Assembly (NCBI GenBank): GCA_013204125.1
Contig: JABMOP010000460.1
Location: forward strand, 1 to 10,848
Length of the DNA stretch: 10,848 bases
Source: Rhodospirillales bacterium
Lineage (GTDB): Bacteria > Pseudomonadota > Alphaproteobacteria > Rhodospirillales > UBA2165
Reading direction: 5' to 3'
The notes below the pieces were generated by a model. It saw nothing but the letters and a program-made list of their open reading frames with translations. It had not been told where the DNA came from and made no database searches. Of the stretch, positions 5,249-10,848 are shown piece after piece (within the stretch, counting starts at the first letter, position 1; every line of letters begins with the position of its first letter). The position numbers and the translations under genes were made by a program.

Positions 5249-6523
5249 ATGGCTGCCATTTGCAGAGATTGCGCGGCGCGCGTTGATACTGGACCCGGCG
5301 AAGCGCCGCCTGCGCGTTGCCCGGATTGTTCGTCGCCCCGCCTCCTCGCCCACCCGGAATTGCACGATTTAACCATCGCCCATATGGATTGCGATGCATT
5401 TTACGCCAGCGTCGAAAAGCGCGACCGCCCCGAATTGGCCGATAAACCCGTGATTGTCGGCGGCCGGAAACGCGGCGTCGTTGCGGCATGTTGTTATATT
5501 GCGCGCCTTCACGGCGTCCATTCCGCGATGCCGATGTTTCAGGCCAAAAAAGCCTGCCCCGATGCGGTGATCATCCCGCCCGATATGGCGAAATACCAAA
5601 AAGCCGGACGCCATATTCGGGATTTGATGCTGGACACCACGCCGTTGGTTGAGCCCCTTTCGATTGATGAGGCGTTTCTCGATCTTAGCGGCACCGAACG
5701 TTTGCATGGCGGAAGCGCCGCCGAAACCCTTATCCGCCTGGTTCTCCGGATTGAAAGCGAGATCGGTGTTACCGTATCGGTGGGGCTCAGCCACAATAAA
5801 TTTTTGGCCAAATTGGCATCTGATATGGAAAAGCCGCGCGGCTTTGCAGTCATCGGGCGCAGCGAAACCATATCACTGCTCTCGCCCCTGCCGGTCGGCG
5901 CTATCTGGGGCGTCGGCAAGACGTTGCAGGCAAAGTTATCCCGCGACGGCATCAAAACCATCGGTCAGCTCGGCAAATCTGATGAAAAAGAACTGGTCAG
6001 CCGTTATGGGGTAATCGGCGGCCGTTTGGCGAAACTCGCCATCGGCGAAGACCATCGGGCGGTCAACCCCCATGGCAACGTTAAAAGCGTTTCTGCGGAG
6101 ACTACATTTTCCAAAGACATTAGAGGCCCCGATGGTTTGGCGGAACGTCTTTGGCCGTTATGCGAAACCGTAGCCGGGCGGCTCAAATCAAAGGGATTGG
6201 CGGCCCGCACGATCACTTTGAAGCTCAAAACATCCCGCTTTCGCACTCTAACCCGCTCGCACAGTCTTGGAATTCCAACCCAGTTGGCAGAAGTTCTGTA
6301 CCAGACGAGCTATCCGTTATTGAAGAAAGCAGCCGATGGCACTGACTTTCGTCTGATCGGCATCGGCGCCAGCCAGTTTGCCAACCTCGCCGATGCGGAT
6401 TTGCCTGATCTGTTGGACGAAAACATCACCAACTATGCCAAAATCGAACACGCCATGGACAGCGTACGCGAGAAATTCGGCACGCCGGCCATTAAAAAAG
6501 GCCGCTCGCTGCTTCGCGGCTGA
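5249..6523 (+). CDS. dinB: DNA polymerase IV (Y-family translesion polymerase)
   Basis: Error-prone Y-family polymerase that copies past damaged template bases. From the ATG at 5249 it has 424 residues, longer than the roughly 350 of the E. coli enzyme because of an N-terminal zinc-finger-like extension (Cys5-x2-Cys8 ... Cys24-x2-Cys27) seen in many alphaproteobacterial homologues. The catalytic core follows: MDCDAFYASVE at 46-56 with metal-binding Asp47, the loop RGVVAACCYIARLHGVHSAM at 75-94, and SIDEAFLDLSG at 138-148 with acidic Asp140 and Glu141. Thumb and helix-hairpin-helix regions follow (AIWGVGKTLQAKL), then the little-finger domain and a family-typical C terminus (FGTPAIKKGRSLLRG). 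All catalytic residues are intact. The gene is preceded by a terminator and a small dyad, and is convergent with eipB with only 7 bp between the stops. No LexA box is seen. Confidence 0.95.
   Translation: MAAICRDCAARVDTGPGEAPPARCPDCSSPRLLAHPELHDLTIAHMDCDAFYASVEKRDRPELADKPVIVGGRKRGVVAACCYIARLHGVHSAMPMFQAKKACPDAVIIPPDMAKYQKAGRHIRDLMLDTTPLVEPLSIDEAFLDLSGTERLHGGSAAETLIRLVLRIESEIGVTVSVGLSHNKFLAKLASDMEKPRGFAVIGRSETISLLSPLPVGAIWGVGKTLQAKLSRDGIKTIGQLGKSDEKELVSRYGVIGGRLAKLAIGEDHRAVNPHGNVKSVSAETTFSKDIRGPDGLAERLWPLCETVAGRLKSKGLAARTITLKLKTSRFRTLTRSHSLGIPTQLAEVLYQTSYPLLKKAADGTDFRLIGIGASQFANLADADLPDLLDENITNYAKIEHAMDSVREKFGTPAIKKGRSLLRG
6494..6520 (-). terminator. Terminator for eipB inside the 3' end of dinB
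   Basis: Read on the minus strand, GCCGC (6520-6516) and GCGGC (6505-6501) pair around a 10-nt loop and are followed by C and six Ts (6499-6494). This is a compact intrinsic terminator starting about 10 bases past the eipB stop, and it lies entirely in dinB coding sequence. On the plus strand the same stem lacks a trailing T-tract, so it probably works one way only. Confidence 0.5.
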
Positions 6524-6530
6524 TACTTCG

Positions 6531-7355
6531 CTAACAGCCCGCCGGTTTCAAAAATTCGATCTGCTGCAACCTGGCCTCTATTACATAGTCTCCGTAGTCA
6601 TGGCGCAGGCGCTCAACGACGCCGTTTTCCCGGTAAACAACGCCAAGTTCAAATTCGGGCGTAGTGCTACGGGAGCGGAACGGAAAGTAAGCAAGCTGCG
6701 CCGACCAATTGGGCACCCGGCGGAGCTTCTTCGCTATTTCGGGCGGAGCCCCGCTATCTTTTGCCGCCGGCCCAATTACGGCTGAGACCCGGTAAGGCTC
6801 GTCCGTGCTTGATCCTTCGAAAATGATCTTTCCGATAAATCCGCCGCCGGTCTTGGATTTTTCAATCAACGCCTGCATATGGCGAACAGGAAACAGGGTG
6901 CCCTCCGGCAGTTGGATATTTTCGGCCTTGGGGGTCAAGTACTCGGCAACGCCGGCGCCGCCGATCTGCTTAAGAACGGCAACGCCTTTGGCATCAATTT
7001 CTGTATGACCACCATTTTTCTGCACAACCCGAAACCGGAAATCCAGACCATTTTTTGACTCCCAAGTCCTTATGGTGCGCAAATTTTCCACTTCCGGGCC
7101 ACCACCATGAGAGGTGCGCATCATGACGCTGGTTTCCACCGACCAGCCATCGCATTTATCGGCAATCTCGTACGACATAACGCCGCGCACCGATGTCGGG
7201 GCGCCGGTGCCGCCAGCCGAAGCGAGATGCATGCCATAGATCGCGCGGTGCGGCACGAGTTTGAATTCCCCCGCCGCCGACTGGGCCGAAATCAGCGCCG
7301 CCATAGCAAGGCTGAGCAATAAGTTTAAATACGGCCTGGAGGGACGATAATTCAT
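6531..7355 (-). CDS. eipB: Periplasmic cell-envelope integrity protein, EipB (DUF1849) family
   Basis: A 274-residue secreted protein. Residues 1-29 form a signal peptide (basic NYRPSRPY, hydrophobic LLLSLAMAALISA, then AQSAAG). The mature part starts with the family signature EFKLVPHRAIYGMHLA and continues with GVMSYEIADKCDGWSVE, a central TWESKNGLDFRFRV strand region and GTLFPVRHMQALIE-x6-GGFIGKIIFEGS, matching the DUF1849 layout of a large beta-rich fold. The family's best-studied member, Brucella EipB, supports envelope stress resistance and carries a conserved disulfide between a Cys near residue 69 and one near the C terminus; here Cys68 and the terminal Cys274 fit that pair and are the only two cysteines. 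The SD is weak. It is convergent with dinB and ends with a terminator inside it. Family call is strong; the in vivo role is inferred from Brucella. Confidence 0.82.
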   Translation of the reverse strand: MNYRPSRPYLNLLLSLAMAALISAQSAAGEFKLVPHRAIYGMHLASAGGTGAPTSVRGVMSYEIADKCDGWSVETSVMMRTSHGGGPEVENLRTIRTWESKNGLDFRFRVVQKNGGHTEIDAKGVAVLKQIGGAGVAEYLTPKAENIQLPEGTLFPVRHMQALIEKSKTGGGFIGKIIFEGSSTDEPYRVSAVIGPAAKDSGAPPEIAKKLRRVPNWSAQLAYFPFRSRSTTPEFELGVVYRENGVVERLRHDYGDYVIEARLQQIEFLKPAGC

Positions 7356-7528
7356 ATCAATATTCTAATGCTTTTCAGACCCCATGGAAATGGCCTTGGG
7401 AACTCCCAAAAGCCGTTCGAAGGCGCCCTGGTGAGCCCCGCCGCCGCGAATCGATACATAAATTCGGCCTCCCGCAAGCCGGTCGAAATTGCCTATCGGG
7501 CGGCGAATTTGGCCGATAATGGCTGATT

Positions 7529-7563
7529 TTAACTATTAGATAATGACTTTAACTCATTGATAA
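7529..7563 (+). promoter_or_regulatory. Tandem operator-like direct repeats, 20-bp period
   Basis: TTAACTATTAGATAA (7529-7543) and TTAACTCATTGATAA (7549-7563) match at 12 of 15 positions and start exactly 20 bp apart, about two helical turns. Each has the form TTAA-N7-ATAA, one base from the CtrA pattern TTAA-N7-TTAA. They sit upstream of the sigma54 promoter at 7590, where an enhancer-binding activator or CtrA-type regulator could bind. Confidence 0.5.
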
Positions 7564-7589
7564 CACTTTATTTTTACTTTTTTTAAAGC

Positions 7590-7604
7590 TGGCACAATGT
7601 TTGC
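7590..7604 (+). promoter_or_regulatory. Sigma54 (RpoN) promoter for the diguanylate cyclase gene
   Basis: TGGCACAATGTTTGC matches the consensus TGGCACG-N4-TTGC at 9 of 10 specified non-G7 positions or better; only the seventh base (A for G) departs. The invariant GG (7591-7592) and GC (7603-7604) are separated by exactly 10 bp. Transcription would start near 7616, about 88 bases before the GTG start at 7704. A T-rich stretch (7567-7584) lies just upstream. Confidence 0.65.
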
Positions 7605-7690
7605 GCCTTCAAATGGATAGAAATCCAGGTTTTGTCGATCGGGGTTAAACTCTGGTCGTGGAGATTTAAAGGCAGAACCGGAAGTAGAAA

Positions 7691-7696
7691 AGGAAA
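7691..7696 (+). promoter_or_regulatory. Ribosome-binding site that fixes the diguanylate cyclase start
   Basis: AGGAAA ends 7 bases before the in-frame GTG at 7704. An upstream in-frame TTG at 7632 has no such site, so the GTG is preferred. Confidence 0.65.
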
Positions 7697-7703
7697 TCTT
7701 CAG

Positions 7704-8489
7704 GTGAATACATTCGCGGCGGCGCCACCGATCAACAGCCAAAATAACCTACCCATCGGGACCAACATTTCAGACATCGCGAAACGGCTCAGTCTGGTTC
7801 TGCACAAATTCCAGCTAACCGGCAGAGCCGGCGCCCGTCCAATCGTCGATGACCGATCGCTGGTTGACGCTATGGAATTGATTTTAACCGAGGCGGAGTT
7901 CCTAAAAAAACAAGTGCGCGAACAGACGGATCGCATAATCTATCTGGAACAGCTGGCGACGACCGACGAGTTGACCGGCATCGCAAACCGCCGCGGGTTC
8001 GAGTTGGAACTTAACCGCACCCTGGCCCGGGCTTCGCGCCAGAACGAAGAAGGTGTACTGGTTTATGTGGATTTAGATGATTTTAAACCGGTCAACGACA
8101 CCTACGGCCATGCCGCCGGCGATGAAGTGCTCTGCCGGGCCGCAGCGGTGCTCCTCGAAAATACACGCGATATGGACACGGTCGGCCGGCTGGGCGGCGA
8201 TGAATTTGCCATTGTCCTGGTCGGCACCAACCGCGATGACGGCCTGGCCCGCGCCGAAACCCTGAACCGGGCGCTCAATCGTTCTTCTATCACATGGCAG
8301 GGACATAATATTCCGATTCGCGCCAGCTTCGGAATGCAGGCCTACCGCGCCGGTGATGCTGCCGCCGATCTGATGACCAACGCCGATGCGGCGATGTACA
8401 GCATCAAAGAGATGAAAGCATCGAGCGCAACCGGCGGGCGGCGGGCAAATCGCCAAGCTTCGCCTCTGGTGGCACAAACGGCGGTTTAG
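7704..8489 (+). CDS. Diguanylate cyclase (GGDEF) with intact inhibition site
   Basis: Makes the second messenger cyclic di-GMP from two GTP. From the GTG at 7704 it has 261 residues. Residues 1-50 have no recognisable sensor domain, and about 53-85 form a helical, probably coiled-coil, linker (MELILTEAEFLKKQ). The GGDEF domain runs from about 86 to 240: DELTGIANRRGF (88-99), VDLDDFKPVNDTYGHAAGDE (122-141) and the active site GGDEF (164-168), all intact. RDMD (155-158) precedes GGDEF by five residues, the RxxD inhibitory site for product feedback. No signal peptide or membrane segment is seen, so the enzyme is cytoplasmic. A sigma54 promoter and tandem repeats lie upstream, and an unknown 148-residue protein follows after 18 bp, probably cotranscribed. 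Activity is inferred from the motifs; the input signal is unknown. Confidence 0.93.
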   Translation: MNTFAAAPPINSQNNLPIGTNISDIAKRLSLVLHKFQLTGRAGARPIVDDRSLVDAMELILTEAEFLKKQVREQTDRIIYLEQLATTDELTGIANRRGFELELNRTLARASRQNEEGVLVYVDLDDFKPVNDTYGHAAGDEVLCRAAAVLLENTRDMDTVGRLGGDEFAIVLVGTNRDDGLARAETLNRALNRSSITWQGHNIPIRASFGMQAYRAGDAAADLMTNADAAMYSIKEMKASSATGGRRANRQASPLVAQTAV

Positions 8490-8507
8490 AAGAAAGGATC
8501 GCGCAAT

Positions 8508-8954
8508 ATGCAGGCGCGGGATCACTTGAGTGCCGAACCGGATTTTGGCCTCCACGAAATCGCGGCCGGGTACGATGTGCGCTGGATCACGCCGCGCCAA
8601 ATGGCTGATTTAAGCTTTGATTTGTATTTTTCCGGCCATCTAAGCCGCGAACAATATGCGGAACTGGCATTCCAATCGGAATTGATGCCGAATTTCAATC
8701 AAACCATCGGCGCGCTTACCGGCAAAAGGGCTGAACCGGACCGGCCCAGGGATTACACCGAGATCTGGCACCAACGCCTTGAATTTGAAATGGAGCACTT
8801 GCCCAATGATTCAAGAATTCTCGAGCGCACCCGCAAAATCATTGATCTTTTGCAATCTCTAAAAACACTTCCGGAAATATATGATGTACCCGAAGACGTG
8901 GAAGAGCCGGCGTTCCCGACTTTCAACCTGCCGCCTTTAAGCTTACGCGGTTAG
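8508..8954 (+). CDS. Unknown protein cotranscribed with the diguanylate cyclase
   Basis: A 148-residue protein, not recognised. The start at 8508 has AAAGGA (8493-8498) 9 bases upstream, and only 18 bp separate it from the cyclase stop, so translation from the same mRNA is likely. It is soluble and acidic, with no signal or membrane segment. About residues 26-50 (ITPRQMADLSFDLYFSGHLS and on) look like two helices with a conserved-looking turn. A middle helical part carries IGALTG-x-RAEPDRPRDYTEIW (67-89), and residues 100-120 form a final helix (ILERTRKIIDLLQSL). The tail is Pro/Glu-rich. The conserved flavour and the pairing suggest a regulator or effector of the cyclase, but no family supports that. 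Its last codons overlap the decayed reading frame on the minus strand. Confidence 0.75.
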   Translation: MQARDHLSAEPDFGLHEIAAGYDVRWITPRQMADLSFDLYFSGHLSREQYAELAFQSELMPNFNQTIGALTGKRAEPDRPRDYTEIWHQRLEFEMEHLPNDSRILERTRKIIDLLQSLKTLPEIYDVPEDVEEPAFPTFNLPPLSLRG

Positions 8955-9132
8955 AATTAGGCCGGCGAGTGAAAAGCCGGTCGCCGGAAACTGACGTTTC
9001 TCGCCCTTGCGTTCACCGTAAAACCGGCTCTCGGGATGGAATATTTTTTAAGGCCTCGGCGTCGCCGTCGTACAGGGCGCGGAAATATTCTTCGATCACC
9101 GCTTCGAGGGCGCTCCGTTCGGCATCGGGCAT
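8943..9132 (-). pseudogene. Frameshifted, truncated NTF2-like gene remnant behind aspS
   Basis: An ATG at 9132, three bases past the aspS stop, opens a 39-codon frame ending at 9013-9015 (MPDAERSALEAVIEEYF, then RALYDGDAEALKN). This resembles the first helices of NTF2/SnoaL-like proteins. Just after a run of six As (plus-strand Ts 9044-9049) the similarity continues in the +1 frame: from the TTC at 9041, FHPESRFYGERKGE and then KRQFPATG, the strand that follows in that fold, ending at a TAA at 8943-8945. With five As the junction would read LKIFHP and the frames would join. Even so the product would be about 65 residues, about half the usual 120-150, so the 3' half is also gone. This could be a decayed gene or, for the frameshift alone, a homopolymer base-calling error. 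The family is inferred by eye. Confidence 0.6.
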
Positions 9133-9135
9133 CGA

Positions 9136-10848
9136 TTATTCCTTATCGCCTTCGGCGCCGTCTTTTTTCTTGGACTTCGGAAGATCGGCTTTGATATGAA
9201 GTTCTTTGTAGCGTTCCGGCGAAATTTCCGCCGGCGCCTTCATCATCAGATCTTCGGCCTGTTGATTGACGGGAAAGAGGATCACTTCGCGGATATTGGG
9301 CTCGTCAGCCAGAAGCATGACCATACGGTCGATGCCCGGCGCTGATCCACCATGCGGCGGCGCGCCGTATTTGAAAGCGTTCAAAAGCCCGGCGAATTCG
9401 GTTTCCACGACGCTCCGATTATAACCGGCAATATCGAATGCTTTGTACATGATGTCCGGACGGTGGTTCCGGATGGCGCCCGACGAGAGTTCCACACCGT
9501 TGCAGACGATATCGTATTGGTAAGCCAATATATCCAGCGGATTGTCGCCTACTAATGCTTCGAGCCCGCCTTGCGGCATGGAAAACGGATTATGGCTGAA
9601 TTCGATCTTGCCGGTGTCTCGGTCTAATTCGAACATCGGATAATCGACGATCCAGCAAAAACGGAACACATCTTTTTCACACAGCTCCAGATTTTCGCCG
9701 ATTTTGGTGCGAGCGGCGGCGGCAAAGGCGTGGAAATCGCCTGGCACGCCGGCGACAAAGAACACCGCGTCGCCGTCTTTTAGGTCCAGATCGCCGCGCA
9801 AAGCTTCGGTTCGGTCTGCGCCGATATTTTTGGCAACCGGCCCGGCGCCTTCGCCGTCCCGAAAGAAGATATAACCGAGGCCCGGCTGGCCTTCATCTTG
9901 CGCCCAAGAATTCATGCGGTCACAAAATGCGCGCGAGCCGCCGCCGGGCGCGGGAATAGCCCACACTTGCACTTCCGGGTTTTTGTCGATCATACCGGCA
10001 AATATCTTAAAGTCCGAGCCCCGGAAAGTTTCGGTGGCATCGCGCATTTCGATGGGGTTGCGCAAATCGGGCTTATCACAGCCGTAGCGGCGCATCGAAT
10101 CGGCGTAGGCAATGCGTGGGAACGGTGTTTCGCTGACCTTCCGGCCTTTGGAAAATTCTTCGAAGACACCGCCCAGGACCGGCTCCAACACGGCGAATAC
10201 GTCGTCTTGGGTGCAATAGGACATTTCCATATCCAGTTGATAAAATTCACCCGGCGAGCGGTCGGCGCGCGCATCTTCGTCGCGGAAACAGGGCGCGATT
10301 TGAAAATACTTATCAAAACCGGCGACCATGATCAGTTGCTTGAATATCTGCGGCGCCTGCGGCAAGGCATAGAATTTTCCCGGATGAAGGCGGCTCGGAA
10401 CCAAATAATCACGCGCCCCTTCCGGCGAAGATGCGGTCAGGATAGGCGTTTGAAATTCGAAAAATCCAGCTTCGATCATGCGCCGGCGGAGGGACGCAAT
10501 CACTTGGCTGCGAAGCATGATGTTGGCATGCACGCCGTCGCGGCGAAGGTCCAAATAGCGATACTCAAGGCGCTGATCTTCCGGCAGTTGGGCATCGCCG
10601 AAAACTTGAAACGGCAGGGTGTCCGCGGGCGACTCCATATTGAATTCTTCAACCCGCAATTCCACTTCGCCTGTCGGCAAATCGGAATTGATCGTATCGT
10701 CCGAACGGTTCTCTATCGGCCCGGTTACGGTGATGACGCTTTCCGGGCGCGCATTTTCGAGGCTCTGGAACAATTCGCTGCCAACCTCGATCACGCATTG
10801 GGTGATGCCGTAATGATCGCGGAAATCAACAAACAGAAGATTGCCGTG
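9136..10848 (-). CDS. aspS: Aspartyl-tRNA synthetase (5' end off window)
   Basis: Class II synthetase that charges tRNA-Asp (and possibly tRNA-Asn) with aspartate. The frame is open to the right edge, so the visible 570 residues lack roughly the first 25-30. The fragment begins HGNLLFVDFRDHYGITQC, the OB-fold anticodon-binding domain, and a GTG at 10794 is internal, not the start. Then come ENRSDDTINSDLPTGEVEL, the class II core with RLEYRYLDLRRD (about visible residues 93-104), LPQAPQIFKQ (about 162-171), motif 2 FRDEDARADR (about 188-197) followed by EFYQLDMEMS, a GAD insertion domain, and motif 3 GIDRMVML (about 505-512). The tail is Lys-rich (KSKKKDGAEGDKE). All motifs look intact. The leading His aligns with the position linked in the literature to non-discriminating bacterial AspRS. 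An NTF2-like remnant follows the stop. Confidence 0.96.
   Translation of the reverse strand, partial: HGNLLFVDFRDHYGITQCVIEVGSELFQSLENARPESVITVTGPIENRSDDTINSDLPTGEVELRVEEFNMESPADTLPFQVFGDAQLPEDQRLEYRYLDLRRDGVHANIMLRSQVIASLRRRMIEAGFFEFQTPILTASSPEGARDYLVPSRLHPGKFYALPQAPQIFKQLIMVAGFDKYFQIAPCFRDEDARADRSPGEFYQLDMEMSYCTQDDVFAVLEPVLGGVFEEFSKGRKVSETPFPRIAYADSMRRYGCDKPDLRNPIEMRDATETFRGSDFKIFAGMIDKNPEVQVWAIPAPGGGSRAFCDRMNSWAQDEGQPGLGYIFFRDGEGAGPVAKNIGADRTEALRGDLDLKDGDAVFFVAGVPGDFHAFAAAARTKIGENLELCEKDVFRFCWIVDYPMFELDRDTGKIEFSHNPFSMPQGGLEALVGDNPLDILAYQYDIVCNGVELSSGAIRNHRPDIMYKAFDIAGYNRSVVETEFAGLLNAFKYGAPPHGGSAPGIDRMVMLLADEPNIREVILFPVNQQAEDLMMKAPAEISPERYKELHIKADLPKSKKKDGAEGDKE

Noticed and set aside
7396..7409. 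TTGGGAACTCCCAA palindrome upstream of eipB as an operator
   Set aside because: Perfect 6-bp arms, but it lies within the doubly open 7365-7532 stretch and has no clear promoter beside it; not enough to annotate.
7632..7703. Upstream TTG start for the diguanylate cyclase (24 extra residues)
   Set aside because: No Shine-Dalgarno and a basic, uninformative extension; GTG at 7704 has AGGAAA at the right distance.
8962..9000. CCGGCGA/TCGCCGG and GAAAC/GTTTC stems as a terminator between the 148-residue gene and aspS
   Set aside because: No T-tract follows on either strand, and the sequence also encodes part of the NTF2-like remnant, so the symmetry may be incidental.
9043..9052. Programmed -1 frameshift at the A AAA AAT heptamer in the NTF2-like remnant
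   Set aside because: The heptamer is in register, but a -1 shift leads into a frame without the family similarity; the matching frame needs +1 (or -2).

Overview
The window looks like chromosomal DNA of an alphaproteobacterium, plausibly a Rhodospirillales-like or other free-living (marine or soil) lineage. The evidence is a Pol IV with the N-terminal CxxC/CxxC extension common in that class, an EipB (DUF1849) envelope protein, which is an alphaproteobacterial family, moderately GC-rich genes with AT-rich intergenic DNA, and a cluster of GANTC sites, the CcrM methylation target of that class. No phage module, transposase, CRISPR array, rRNA or tRNA was seen.

Layout. (1) 1-2291, plus strand: the body of an assimilatory nitrate reductase catalytic subunit (NasA), cut by the left edge just before its molybdenum-ligating cysteine and carrying a C-terminal BFD-type [2Fe-2S] domain. 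(2) 2292-2435: a short gap with three consecutive dyads and a candidate promoter. (3) 2436-3455, plus: an unrecognised inner-membrane-anchored coiled-coil protein, convergent with (4) 3469-4212, minus: an unrecognised helical 247-residue protein. (5) 4213-4775: a 563-bp AT-rich divergent intergenic region with eight GANTC sites, many short palindromes, a T7-like promoter core and a good sigma70 promoter with a structured leader. It leads into (6) 4776-5006, an orphan 76-residue protein closed by a strong terminator. (7) 5249-6523, plus: dinB, convergent with (8) 6531-7355, minus: eipB. (9) 7529-7604: a tandem operator-like repeat and a sigma54 promoter ahead of (10) 7704-8489, an apparently active, product-inhibited diguanylate cyclase, followed by (11) 8508-8954, an unrecognised 148-residue protein in the same unit. 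(12) 8943-9132, minus: a frameshifted and truncated NTF2-like gene remnant lying behind (13) aspS, 9136 to beyond the right edge.

How the genes fit together. Most of the window is housekeeping or accessory single genes (nitrogen assimilation, lesion-bypass replication, envelope integrity, aminoacylation). The most system-like piece is the sigma54-driven diguanylate cyclase plus its unknown partner. The most unexplained piece is the 76-residue gene with its long, motif-dense upstream region. I found no convincing new multi-gene defence or mobile system; the claims below are individual leads of differing strength.
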